DNA of 64,000 bases from a virus. A model generated the notes under the pieces. It saw only the letters and a program-made list of their open reading frames with translations, did not search any database and was not told where the DNA came from. Both the position numbers and the translations under genes were made by a program. Below are positions 8,074 to 16,384 of this stretch, in pieces. Location of the stretch: positions 45,137 to 109,136 of the IMG/VR virus record IMGVR_UViG_3300004463_001172. One strand, written 5' to 3'. Position 1 is the first letter of the stretch. Every line of letters starts with the position of its first letter.

Positions 8074-8769
8074 TGGATGTAAAAGAAAGCGTTCACCCCA
8101 CTGATAGGTTTGGCTCGGCACATCGGCGAACACGCCCGCCGCGATCACATCAGCGCCTTGGTCTTCAGGGCCTAACCCGATCATGAGTCGGTAGCGGCTC
8201 CGGTATTCCTTCGCCAGTTCTCGATAGTCGCGCGCTTTACTGGGGGCACTCTGCGAGTCAATGCTAATCATCGGGTCGCCAGATTGGGTGAAGTAGCCGG
8301 CCAGCGCGAGACAGGCATAGGACGCGCCCAGCGTAGCCACGGCCCGATAGATGGGATCTGCAATCGTGCCTGTCGTTTCACTAACGACATGTGGTACAGT
8401 CCATTCCAGGTTCAGCCGTTGGCTCGTGGCAATGCTGCCGCCTAAGTAGCGAATCTGATAGGTGGTACTGCTGGTCGGACTACTGATCAGGAGCCAGTCT
8501 TCGGCCTCTAAGTAGTGCGGGATGTCTGCTCCGACCGGGTATTCGATCTGGCGCACGCTGGAGAACTCATCCACCCAGCCGGTCGGTGTCCCCAGGACGG
8601 CGGTGCCACTCCCGGCTAAGGACCGTCGCCGGGTGAGGGGAAACAATCGGCTATGCTCCGCGACGGCATTCTGGATGGCTTCTTGACGGGCCTCAATGGT
8701 CAGCTTCTGTGCGCTATCCTGAATTAAGGCCGCGAGCACGACTTCATAATCACTGAGGACCTTGGCCAT
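8053..8769 (-). CDS. Putative head-tail connector/adaptor protein
   Basis: The 238-residue protein has an N-terminal helical segment (VVLAALIQDSAQKLTIEAR) with the layout of phage adaptor proteins that follow capsid genes, a central beta-rich part, and a C-terminal helix pair (YRELAKEYRSRYRLMIGLG) seen in such connectors. The position between virion surface genes and modification genes fits. The assignment rests on pattern and context only. Confidence 0.45.
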   Translation of the reverse strand: MAKVLSDYEVVLAALIQDSAQKLTIEARQEAIQNAVAEHSRLFPLTRRRSLAGSGTAVLGTPTGWVDEFSSVRQIEYPVGADIPHYLEAEDWLLISSPTSSTTYQIRYLGGSIATSQRLNLEWTVPHVVSETTGTIADPIYRAVATLGASYACLALAGYFTQSGDPMISIDSQSAPSKARDYRELAKEYRSRYRLMIGLGPEDQGADVIAAGVFADVPSQTYQWGERFLLHPWTRRRW

Positions 8770-9125
8770 CAGTAACTACCCTTCCCAACAAAATAGGCGG
8801 AAAAATTCAGGTTCGGACTACTCCCAGCCAAGGTATAATTTAGGCGCCCCCATTTACCAAAAGGGGGTAACGTCAAGACGGCGAGCCCGGTTGCCGTGAG
8901 CGCCGCCATGCTTTTGAGGGTCAGGAACGCCCCGCCCGTGCCATAGGTGGCATTGGGGGACCATTGCCAGCGCGGCGTCACGGATGCCCCCGTGCCAGAT
9001 TTGCCCCGCACATAGATCCAGAGTTGTGCTTGGATGTACTCACCCACCGCGATATTCGCGCTGTTGCCAGAACTCGTGCGCGTGGCTTGACTCAACAGTG
9101 GAATACTATCGGCGCGTGAGGACAT
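8769..9125 (-). CDS. Putative virion beta-sandwich protein
   Basis: The protein is 118 aa and mostly beta strands. The C-terminal pattern FGKWGRLNYTLAGSSPNLNFSAYF resembles phage head or tail surface proteins in which a strand-turn-strand motif precedes a FxVxLVAK-like end. The next gene upstream has a related C-terminus, so the two may be paralogs. The start shares a base with the downstream gene. Confidence 0.5.
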   Translation of the reverse strand: MSSRADSIPLLSQATRTSSGNSANIAVGEYIQAQLWIYVRGKSGTGASVTPRWQWSPNATYGTGGAFLTLKSMAALTATGLAVLTLPPFGKWGRLNYTLAGSSPNLNFSAYFVGKGSY

Positions 9126-9516
9126 CCCCAGGGTTCTCCGGTCCTACGATATAGGATTTACCCACCCATTCCATCCCAAAGGAAAGGCTCCCCTGAATGC
9201 GATAGGATACGCGCAGGAACGCCCCGAGATGACTGACGGGGATGCGATAAAATCCGATGTCGGTCAATGGCACTCCGACGACATGCTCGGCCCACCGCTG
9301 CACATCAGGGCTCACTTCCACGATGGGCCAGAGACAGGCGCCCTCGGGCCCGACCCCGTAGACATCGAGAAACACGAGTCCTTCCGCCCAGGTGGTGACG
9401 TTGCGAGGGCTCGTGCAGCCATCCACTTGGCGCCACGCGAGATCGAGGAGGGTCACTCGTTCACAGTGACCCTCCAGTCTCGGAGAGTGTCTGCGCAGCC
9501 GCCCCGGCCGATACAT
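9106..9516 (-). CDS. Putative virion beta-sandwich protein, paralog
   Basis: A protein of 136 aa. Residues near the C-terminus (LGAFLRVSYRIQGSLSFGM, then WVGKSY) match the end of the 8769-9125 product in order of motifs, suggesting duplication and divergence. Its 3' end overlaps that gene by 20 bases. Probable capsid or tail decoration protein by context. Confidence 0.5.
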   Translation of the reverse strand: MYRPGRLRRHSPRLEGHCERVTLLDLAWRQVDGCTSPRNVTTWAEGLVFLDVYGVGPEGACLWPIVEVSPDVQRWAEHVVGVPLTDIGFYRIPVSHLGAFLRVSYRIQGSLSFGMEWVGKSYIVGPENPGDVLTRR

Positions 9517-9519
9517 GCG

Positions 9520-9960
9520 CTAGAGCGTCCAGCCGTGCTGATACATGGCGGCGAACGTCAACCCAGCGGGGAGACCCGTGGCGAGCCCTGCCGCACTCGT
9601 CATCACCCCCACGGTCCACCATGCATTAGCCGGCGCCGTCATGACGCCTGACAGCGTGTAGGCTTTGGCCTTAGTCGCCCCCGCAGGACAGGTCGCGGCC
9701 CCTTTGACGCTGCCATTGACCCAGACGCGCAGGCGCGGGGCATTGAGGGCGCCACCGGCTGTCGCGGCGTAATGCCGCAGCTGCAAGAGCCGCGATGGCT
9801 TCGCCACAAAGAATTTAAGAGCGCGCTCGGTCGCCGTTTGTGCGGCCAGCACCCCAGGTAAAGCGTTATAGACTTGAAACACATGCGAGGGGGCCCCGGT
9901 CGCCCCGGCGGCCATCCCAGGATACCCCGCTACGATTGGCCCAGAGAGATGTGTTGCCAT
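9520..9960 (-). CDS. Putative virion decoration protein (RLRVWVN family)
   Basis: The 146-residue, Ala/Gly-rich beta protein contains PRLRVWVNGSVKGA and ends MYQHGWTL. The gene upstream (9975-10358) has RLRVWVNDVRKG and ends RYHHGFKA, so these are clear paralogs. Short Ala/Gly/Thr-rich beta proteins downstream of the capsid gene usually decorate heads or form fibres. Confidence 0.5.
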   Translation of the reverse strand: MATHLSGPIVAGYPGMAAGATGAPSHVFQVYNALPGVLAAQTATERALKFFVAKPSRLLQLRHYAATAGGALNAPRLRVWVNGSVKGAATCPAGATKAKAYTLSGVMTAPANAWWTVGVMTSAAGLATGLPAGLTFAAMYQHGWTL

Positions 9961-9974
9961 CGCGCCTCCTCCCC

Positions 9975-10358
9975 CTAAGCCTTAAAGCCATGATGATACC
10001 GATATTGAAAACGAATCCCCGCCCCTGCGGTGCCAGGGGCTGACGCCACCGACAGCCCTAGCACGGAGTTAGCCGGGCCAGTAATGGCAAAGCGATTACC
10101 GACGCTGACCGCCCCACCCGCCCCAGGGGTCATGGTAATTTGCCCGGTGCCTTTGCGCACATCGTTCACCCAGACGCGCAGGCGTGCGGTCTGACCGGCT
10201 GGATACGTGGTCGCGCCATAGACCGCCACGCCTACGAGCGTAAAGGGCTTAAACATCAAGATCCGGGTCGTCGGTTGCTGCACCGTACTGGCCGCCGCCA
10301 TCGTGGCTAGCGTGCCCCAGGTATCGGCGGTGCGAATCCCTGCAATGTCTTCAAACAT
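9975..10358 (-). CDS. Putative virion decoration protein (RLRVWVN family)
   Basis: A 127-residue paralog of the 9520-9960 product, sharing RLRVWVN plus a basic residue and a His-Gly-aromatic C-terminus. AAGGAG lies upstream of its ATG. It is the first gene of the leftward block after the HNH insertion and was probably once adjacent to the capsid gene at 12310. Confidence 0.5.
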   Translation of the reverse strand: MFEDIAGIRTADTWGTLATMAAASTVQQPTTRILMFKPFTLVGVAVYGATTYPAGQTARLRVWVNDVRKGTGQITMTPGAGGAVSVGNRFAITGPANSVLGLSVASAPGTAGAGIRFQYRYHHGFKA

Positions 10359-10423
10359 CGAGTCTCCTTTTCACGCCGGTTCTTTGTCCTGTCTGCCCGT
10401 AGCGTGAAGGATTGTGACTTGCC

Positions 10424-10452
10424 TTGACATTAGCAAATCTTTTAGGTATACT
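10424..10452 (+). promoter_or_regulatory. Sigma-70 type promoter for HNH block
   Basis: TTGACA at 10424-10429, a 17-bp spacer, and TATACT at 10447-10452. It precedes the rightward gene at 10496 and faces away from the leftward gene starting at 10358. Confidence 0.75.
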
Positions 10453-10495
10453 TATAACATCAACTACTAAACTCACCATTCTGAGAGGGGTCATG

Positions 10496-10750
10496 ATGGA
10501 AACGAACTTCGACGTCACACGTGATGCCCGCCTACATCAGGCGGCTGATGCCCTGCTCAGTGCCGCTATGGCGTACTGGCAGGAATACCGACGGGTCACC
10601 GGTGGTGCCGCCGTCATTTGGGTATCCGATACGGATGGACGCTTGGTCATTCTCACCCGCGGGGAATACCGTGAAACGCTCTTCCGCAACATCGACGCAC
10701 TCAAGCAGGACACCCAATTCCTCAAACCCTTTGAGGAGCCTACGTCATAA
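10496..10750 (+). CDS. Small hypothetical protein
   Basis: The frame opens at 10424 but that TTG is the promoter -35, so the start is ATG 10496 (or 10493) after GAGAGGGG. The product of about 84 aa begins METNFDVTRD and includes AVIWVSDTDGRLVILTRGEY. The stop overlaps the next start as TAATG. Function unknown; first gene of the inserted rightward operon. Confidence 0.65.
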   Translation: METNFDVTRDARLHQAADALLSAAMAYWQEYRRVTGGAAVIWVSDTDGRLVILTRGEYRETLFRNIDALKQDTQFLKPFEEPTS

Positions 10751-11244
10751 TGGCAGCCAACTGGAGCGATGACACGAATCAGAAACGGAGTAAAGCCCTC
10801 AAAGGCCGTAAGCAGACGCCGAAGCATATTATGGCCCGTGTAGCAGCTCGGAAGGCCAAAGGTCCATGGTTTCCGAAGAAGATGAGTCCTCCATCGAGTG
10901 CCGATACCCCACCACGCACGGTGTGTGATATAGGATTTTATCGAGGACATCCCACGATCACGTTTAAAGAAGAGCAAGAATCTGAAGAGTACCCAGTGAA
11001 ATGGCGTTACGCTGATACGTTGGAGCAGACGCCCCAAGATGGCGAGGGGATCGAGCGGCCCTGTATTGCCTGTCATCGCCGGGCAGCAATTGATGGTCCT
11101 GATCCATGTCTGGGATGGATTCCAGAGGTGACCTTTGCCTGTTGTGGGCATGGGAATGTAAGCCAAGCGTATGTCGTGTTTGACGCCGGTCATTGCCTCA
11201 GAGGACCAGAGGCAGTCGCTTTCTTTGAAACGCTGCACGAATAA
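10750..11244 (+). CDS. NUMOD3-like N-terminus with zinc-binding C-terminus
   Basis: The 164-residue product has a basic N-terminus (GRKQTPKHIMARVAARKAKGP) that closely matches part of the HNH protein encoded next. Its C-terminal half carries CIACHRRAA and CLGWIPEVTFACCGHG, a Cys/His pattern common in small phage zinc proteins. It looks like a DNA-binding segment of the homing endonuclease joined to a different domain. Role unknown. Confidence 0.6.
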   Translation: MAANWSDDTNQKRSKALKGRKQTPKHIMARVAARKAKGPWFPKKMSPPSSADTPPRTVCDIGFYRGHPTITFKEEQESEEYPVKWRYADTLEQTPQDGEGIERPCIACHRRAAIDGPDPCLGWIPEVTFACCGHGNVSQAYVVFDAGHCLRGPEAVAFFETLHE

Positions 11245-11253
11245 GGGAGCCCC

Positions 11254-12291
11254 ATGGCCAAACGAGTCTTTACCGACGAATGGCGTCGCAAGATTAGCGA
11301 GGCGGCGAAGGCCAGAGCGCAGACGCCCGAAGGGAAAGCCTTGCTGAGCCGGATGAGCAAGGGCAAGAGTCCCTTGGCTGAGACACGGCAGAAGATTAGT
11401 GACGCTGGGAAGGGTCGTGTGCAATCGGAGGAAACCAAGGCCAAGCGTGTGGCGTCGAGACAGGGGTATTCGCATTCGGAGGAGACCAAGCGTAAGATTA
11501 GTACGGCGAATAGTGGCAAAGTTCGAACCGACGAAACGCGGCAGAAGTTGAGTGCTGCGGGTAAGGGACGTCCGCATACGCTGGAGCATATTGCCGCTCA
11601 GGTCAACGCCAGAAAAACCAATGGTCCGTGGTTTAAAATCGATGACATCGGTGAGCGTATTAGTCATGGCAAGAAAGCTGCATTTGATGCTTTGAGCGAA
11701 CCAGCAAAAGAGATGATCCGCGCCCATGCGAGAACTATCGGTAAAGCTCGACAAGTCTGGTCTGATATCAACTGCGAGGTTTGTCATGCTGTTGTGCCTG
11801 GGCATTTGAAGCGCTTGCGCTTTTGCTCTGATGAGTGTAAAGCCCTCGGCTTGTCGGGTGCTGGTGCGCCGAATTGGCAAGGTGGGAAGACGGACGAAAG
11901 TACGAAACAACGCCATAGCTTTGAAGCAGGTATGTGGCGTTACCTCGTCTTGCACCGAGACGAGCTGCAATGTCAAATATGTGGGACTCGTGAAAATTTG
12001 CATGCACACCATATCAAATCGTGGAGTCAGTATCCCGATCTTCGCTTTGATCTAGAAAACGGGATAACCCTCTGCATCGACTGTCATGAAACCACGCATG
12101 GCCGAAGCCTCAATGGTAAAAATACAGGCACGTATCAAGTACAATGTCAGTGTGCCTGGTGTGATACGGTGTTCCCTCGTGAAAAGAACCGCGTCCGGGA
12201 CTTGAACTATTGTGACCGGGTCTGCTCTGCACAACATATGCGTGTGAAAGCCCTACTTAAGCATTATGGGAGGGCCAAGGCACTCGCTTGA
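11254..12291 (+). CDS. HNH homing endonuclease with NUMOD3 repeats
   Basis: The first 130 residues hold four or five NUMOD3-like DNA-binding repeats (RRKISEAAKA, RQKISDAGKG, KRKISTANSG, RQKLSAAGKG). A Cys-rich segment follows (CEVCHAVV, CSDECKAL), then the HNH core: CQICGTRENLHAHHIKSW and LCIDCHETTHG. A further C-terminal zinc finger has CAWCDTVF. Such enzymes nick or cut intronless alleles and spread their own gene. It lies on the opposite strand between the capsid and decoration genes. Confidence 0.9.
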   Translation: MAKRVFTDEWRRKISEAAKARAQTPEGKALLSRMSKGKSPLAETRQKISDAGKGRVQSEETKAKRVASRQGYSHSEETKRKISTANSGKVRTDETRQKLSAAGKGRPHTLEHIAAQVNARKTNGPWFKIDDIGERISHGKKAAFDALSEPAKEMIRAHARTIGKARQVWSDINCEVCHAVVPGHLKRLRFCSDECKALGLSGAGAPNWQGGKTDESTKQRHSFEAGMWRYLVLHRDELQCQICGTRENLHAHHIKSWSQYPDLRFDLENGITLCIDCHETTHGRSLNGKNTGTYQVQCQCAWCDTVFPREKNRVRDLNYCDRVCSAQHMRVKALLKHYGRAKALA

Positions 12292-12309
12292 CCCACCCAT
12301 ATTATTAGA

Positions 12310-14178
12310 CTATATAGTGAGAGAAGAAGCAGAAGTTGATGCAACAAATCCACGATAGTCTAATATTGATAAACCCCATATGTGCCGTATTTTATACGTT
12401 ATTTTATCTGCGTCCATCATTGCAGATCCACTGACGTTCTCTTGATCGCTCACAAAGATTTCCGGGTCTTCGTTACCTCTGAAGAATCCGACTTCAAACG
12501 TGGGCACGTCCCGAGGGTCAGCAATGAGGTACCATCGGTTTCCGTTCGTCCAATAGGGGATTTGGACCGGTACCATGCCGAACCGTTGAAACAGGTTGGC
12601 ATCGTTATCTGTGGTAAATGGCTCTCCCCGTGTGGTTTCAGTAAGCTTCCCTGCCGCTCTCCAGAGCTGCCGAGGATGAATCAGGAAGCGTGGGGTTAAG
12701 CCTAAGAGTTCCACGCTATTGCCATAGGCGGTTTGTCCACCCAAGAGCTGAATCGCGGCGTCGAGACCATCCGCATTCAGCGGGTTATTGACCGCCAAGT
12801 TCGCATGTCCTGTGGTAAATACAGAGGTCGTATCTCCGTCAAACGCCAGGGCAATATTCTGATCCAACATATCGAAGAACCCACGGAATAAGGTTTGTGC
12901 TGCCGCACGGCCTAGACGCTGAGGAATCCGACGAATGACTTGGATGTCGTCGTTCGCCATGGCTTCCATGGTGATGGTCTCTAGCCCACCACGTTTGACC
13001 AGCCGATAGGTGGACTCCTCATCATCAGGCGTCGGCAGTGGTGTGTAGCTGATCCCTTCAGGCACGACGGGTAGTACCCCATAGCCCCCGAAGCGGAGCC
13101 GGCGTTGCAGCCGGAAATCATTGATGGTACTAATTTCCGAGGTGAGCTGGCGCCATAGCTGCAATTCAGGAATGCGATACTCGGCGAGGACACGCCTGGT
13201 AATACTGTCCCCCATCATCTGCGCCCAGGTCGTGGTCGAGATCGCTTCTGTTAAGCGGCCATCCGCCTGTGCTCCATAGCGGCCATGAGAATCGTACTTG
13301 CCGCCTTCAATGGGCACCTGCATTTCGCGCATGACTCGTAGCGGATCCCACCGCTTGCCCATCATGCGCTCATAGGCTTCTTGGAGCGACCGGAAGCGCT
13401 TGACCGCACTTCCATCCTTACCCTTTTGATCTTCACCTGCCCAGAAGCCGTCAAAGGCAGTACAGAGCTTATCGAACTCGCTCTCGATGATCTTTGCCCG
13501 CAGCCGCTCTTGCCCGGGGAGGTAGACTTCCCCATCGCCATTGGTGCCGAGGGGGCCAATCACGTCCCAGTAATCGTTGATCGCTTCTTCCAAGGCGGCT
13601 TCGCTAAAGACCTGCCCCTTGAATTGTTTCTCTAGCTTTTGCTGCGCCTTGGGAGGCAAGCCCGAGTCCATCAGCTTTTCCTTCAGCATGACGGTACACT
13701 CCGCGAGCTTGACCCGATGCTCCCAGCGCTCTTCAATCGCTTCAATGGCGGTTTGGCGGGTTTTATTGGTTTGGGAAAGCTGTAAGTCTGCCACGGCTTC
13801 CGCCTCATCTTGTGTGGCACAATTGGCAATCAAGTTGCCTTCCTGCAAGACAATCCAGCGATCCTGGCGGGGTTTCACTTCGATACCGGCTTGCAAGCGG
13901 CTGAGATTCGGCGCGACGTCGTCTTCGCTGCGCTTGGCGGGTAGGGTTTCAGGCTTGGCCGATTCCTTGAGAGACTTCTCGGCTTCGGCAATGGCATCTT
14001 CGAGTTTGTCGAGATCAAAGGCTACGTCTTTGAAGGCCTTTTTGAGGGCTCGTTGGGTATCGAGCGGCAGGCTACTTTCGCGGAGCCGTTCGCTCATCAG
14101 CATCTGAGCGCGGAGCGCGTCTTGCTCGGTTTTCATCTGCTGCAACAGCTCTAAGACATTGGTATCCGTTCCTGGCAT
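12310..14178 (-). CDS. Major capsid protein with N-terminal scaffold-like domain
   Basis: The 622-residue protein is about twice the size of an HK97-fold core. Residues 1 to about 290 are charged and helical, like a scaffold (delta) domain. From about residue 310 come SITRRVLAEYRIPELQLWRQ, RLVKRGGLETITMEAMANDD, RIPQRLGRAAAQTLF and a TTGHANLAVNN segment, the order seen in Mu-like and related capsid proteins. The N-terminal part is probably removed by the protease encoded upstream. The gene ends convergently against the HNH gene. Confidence 0.88.
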   Translation of the reverse strand: MPGTDTNVLELLQQMKTEQDALRAQMLMSERLRESSLPLDTQRALKKAFKDVAFDLDKLEDAIAEAEKSLKESAKPETLPAKRSEDDVAPNLSRLQAGIEVKPRQDRWIVLQEGNLIANCATQDEAEAVADLQLSQTNKTRQTAIEAIEERWEHRVKLAECTVMLKEKLMDSGLPPKAQQKLEKQFKGQVFSEAALEEAINDYWDVIGPLGTNGDGEVYLPGQERLRAKIIESEFDKLCTAFDGFWAGEDQKGKDGSAVKRFRSLQEAYERMMGKRWDPLRVMREMQVPIEGGKYDSHGRYGAQADGRLTEAISTTTWAQMMGDSITRRVLAEYRIPELQLWRQLTSEISTINDFRLQRRLRFGGYGVLPVVPEGISYTPLPTPDDEESTYRLVKRGGLETITMEAMANDDIQVIRRIPQRLGRAAAQTLFRGFFDMLDQNIALAFDGDTTSVFTTGHANLAVNNPLNADGLDAAIQLLGGQTAYGNSVELLGLTPRFLIHPRQLWRAAGKLTETTRGEPFTTDNDANLFQRFGMVPVQIPYWTNGNRWYLIADPRDVPTFEVGFFRGNEDPEIFVSDQENVSGSAMMDADKITYKIRHIWGLSILDYRGFVASTSASSLTI

Positions 14179-14407
14179 GTACGGCGATCCTCATGCATCG
14201 AGGACTGGTCAGCGACTGACAATGTGGCGCTCCGCTGACGAGCGCAGGGTAAAGAAAGGGGAGGGGCCTCTCCCTCTTCCCTAGTCACTACTTATGGATG
14301 TCTTCTCTTCCATTCTATGCCGTCCATGCTATAATCTTAGATAGCCAATGAGATGAGCTGCGGCATGATGGCACAAACTGAGACATCTCATGATGAGACC
14401 TTACAAG

Positions 14408-15910
14408 CTAAGACCTGTTACCTTCTGGGATCACCGCGAGAATCCTGCTGGAGACGGCTCGTTTCTCCGCTGTGGTACCTGGAAGGTCATCGAGTGCTTC
14501 CTTGATCGTCATCTCAACTGTCATCCGCCGTAAATCTCTTCGTAGCCCTTCAATGAGTGCCATCTGTGTTTGCTCAGCTTCCCGCTCACGTTCAGCCTGG
14601 GCAATCGCTACACTTGCGACGATTCGTAGGAACTGTCCACCAGCTGCGGCGTGGGTTACGAGATCGACACTATTGACCTGACGAATGGCATCGACATGCA
14701 AGACTTGCTTTCCACCCGATTCTGTATGATGGGCGTCCCCAGATGAATCAATACTCAGCCCGTAAGGGAAGACGTACCCTTTCTCCGCTAGGTAGCGTAA
14801 ATTGTTGCGAAGCCAATCGGCGGAAGGTAAGAGCCGTAATGTCCCCACGAGTCGAGAGCCCTCAATCATTGGTTGGGTGAGCACACCAATCAGGTCACGG
14901 CTATAACCTTTTGGATTGACACGATACTCTTCATCACTCAGATGATCAAAGACCGGCTTTCCCTTTAAAGTCCGGTCATACGCATAACAGCGTGCTCCTT
15001 CAAACAATGGCGCCGCTTTCCGCAGCACATCGAGTGAATACAGCCGATCATTCTTCGATATGCCTGCTTCGATAATCGCCACTTTCCACTCGCGGCCATC
15101 TGCACCAGACTCTTGCAGAATCGTCATCGTTTCATGGAGCGCTAACGGTTCGCCGTCGATATAGGATTCTGTAATACTGACCGTCTCGGCTGGCTCTCCA
15201 TGATACCCTTGCAACATTTGCTGTTGCGGGTCATTTGCTTGGGCTTCTTCAGCTTGTTTCTGCTGTTCGGCCTGAATCTCTTTGGGTGACTGCCCGCGTA
15301 ACCGCTTCAGAATATCTAAGACCGTATCAAACTCTTGATAATCCGAATCTTTATGGCGTTGTCCGGCCTCTTGAAGCGCATCCTCGACCTTTATGGCTTC
15401 GATCGCTTCTTGTATCGTATCGTACCGTACCGATTCCTCCATCTCCTGTGCCGCACCAATCTTTGGCACCAAGCGATTAATCAGGCTCGTCAAGGCATCA
15501 CGCTCGCCCGAGGTCATTTCTAATTCCCGGCGTCCCAGGAGGTTCAGTGCTGAGTAAATGGCTTCCTTGTAGCACTCTTCATGGTGCTGCCTGACAGGTT
15601 CAGGCATGTCATACTGTTCGGTGAGCGGAACAGGATCTACCGCTGTCAGTGCCGCGACTGTTGCATCCACCCATGCTTGCGCCGCCGCATCTAAGATCAC
15701 ATCTGGCTCGGACTCTTTGATCCGGTGCCACTTTCCCTCTTTGTCTTGTTCGTAGAGCTTCTTCACGGCGGCGAATGCCACCGCAAATTGTCGAGACTCA
15801 TCATCATACGACTTCGCCGCACTGTTAAAGGCCGCCATAAAAATACGCTTAGCATGCGCTGGCATATCCTTTGTGCTGGCAGGAAGCTCTTTGACGCTTT
15901 TATAAGGCAT
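14408..15910 (-). CDS. ChaB domain fused to prohead protease-like domain
   Basis: Residues 1-62 (MPYKSVKELPAS to KWHRI) match ChaB proteins. A long Glu/Gln-rich linker follows. From about residue 275, WKVAIIEAGISKNDRLYSLDVL, FEGARCYAY, GVLTQPMIEGSRLVGTLRLL, YGLSIDSSGD and VNSVDLVTHAAAGGQF match capsid maturation proteases/scaffolds. It lies just upstream of the capsid gene in transcription order, which is typical. I did not identify catalytic residues with certainty. Confidence 0.75.
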   Translation of the reverse strand: MPYKSVKELPASTKDMPAHAKRIFMAAFNSAAKSYDDESRQFAVAFAAVKKLYEQDKEGKWHRIKESEPDVILDAAAQAWVDATVAALTAVDPVPLTEQYDMPEPVRQHHEECYKEAIYSALNLLGRRELEMTSGERDALTSLINRLVPKIGAAQEMEESVRYDTIQEAIEAIKVEDALQEAGQRHKDSDYQEFDTVLDILKRLRGQSPKEIQAEQQKQAEEAQANDPQQQMLQGYHGEPAETVSITESYIDGEPLALHETMTILQESGADGREWKVAIIEAGISKNDRLYSLDVLRKAAPLFEGARCYAYDRTLKGKPVFDHLSDEEYRVNPKGYSRDLIGVLTQPMIEGSRLVGTLRLLPSADWLRNNLRYLAEKGYVFPYGLSIDSSGDAHHTESGGKQVLHVDAIRQVNSVDLVTHAAAGGQFLRIVASVAIAQAEREREAEQTQMALIEGLRRDLRRMTVEMTIKEALDDLPGTTAEKRAVSSRILAVIPEGNRS

Positions 15911-15913
15911 ACG

Positions 15914-16042
15914 CTATGCCTCCACTTCTTCTTTCTCATCGTCGTCGGGCTTCTCGGCGGGTGTTTGCTCGGTATGCTCGACGTGATGCTCTTCATGATG
16001 CGTTTCGTGGGTTTCTTCCTGGGGATATTCGTGCTCAGGCAT
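15914..16042 (-). CDS. Tiny acidic His/Glu-rich peptide
   Basis: A 42-residue gene with a perfect AGGAGG seven bases before its ATG. The product begins MPEHEYPQEE and is dominated by Glu, His and Asp; it has no hydrophobic core. It ends three bases before the protease gene starts, so the two are coupled. The composition suggests metal or protein binding, or scaffold electrostatics. Function unknown. Confidence 0.7.
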   Translation of the reverse strand: MPEHEYPQEETHETHHEEHHVEHTEQTPAEKPDDDEKEEVEA

Positions 16043-16068
16043 GAGCGGCCTCCTTACAGGCTAGACAT

Positions 16069-16114
16069 AAAAAAAGGGGCGATGCGTCCTGATAACTCAG
16101 GAAAACATCGCCCC
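16069..16114 (-). terminator. Rho-independent terminator
   Basis: On the minus strand a 9-bp perfect stem (GGGGCGATG with CATCGCCCC) encloses a loop that can form an inner stem (CCTGA/TCAGG) and is followed by seven T residues (16075-16069). It ends the transcript of the small gene at 16140-16319 and separates it from the capsid operon. Confidence 0.85.
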
Positions 16115-16139
16115 TCGGTTCTTCCGTTAGGCGTGAAAG

Positions 16140-16319
16140 CTAATCGAATTTAATCGTTTGGGTCACTTCCTCGACAAATGCCGGCAGTCCATCCCGAACC
16201 ACCAGCCGCTGAATCGTGCCGAACCGGAGCTGCCGCACTAGTGCTAAGAGCTTCTGCTCCGCGGGATGCAGCCCCAAGACTTGCAATTCTAGCGGAATCT
16301 CGATTGGACACGGCTTCAG
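16140..16319 (-). CDS. DUF2292-like small protein, possible CTG start
   Basis: The 59-codon frame contains LHPAEQKLLALVRQLRFG and RLVVRDGLPAFVEE, close to small DUF2292-like proteins. No ATG, GTG or TTG is available at the N-terminal end; AAGGGGA lies seven bases before an in-frame CTG at 16319, and a TAA lies just upstream in frame. I infer initiation at CTG, or at ATT a few codons later. A minus-strand promoter and a strong terminator flank it, so it is a single-gene unit. Confidence 0.6.
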   Translation of the reverse strand: MKPCPIEIPLELQVLGLHPAEQKLLALVRQLRFGTIQRLVVRDGLPAFVEEVTQTIKFD

Positions 16320-16333
16320 TGGATATCCCCTTT

Positions 16334-16363
16334 AGTAAAGAGGTATAACCGTTAATTTGTCAA
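16334..16363 (-). promoter_or_regulatory. Promoter for DUF2292-like gene
   Basis: On the minus strand TTGACA (16363-16358), an 18-bp spacer and TTTACT (16339-16334). The predicted transcript start falls only about 8-10 bases before the CTG codon. Confidence 0.6.
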
Positions 16364-16384
16364 GGAGTATTTTCAACAATACTC

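Noticed and set aside
10537-12012. 491-codon minus-strand ORF opposite the HNH genes
   Set aside because: It is the antisense shadow of the HNH block, which has a clear promoter, ribosome sites and domain motifs.
14179-14407. Possible third pentamer array upstream of the capsid gene
   Set aside because: Only a few TCTCA/TCATG-like units recur and the 5-base phase is lost quickly; too weak to call.
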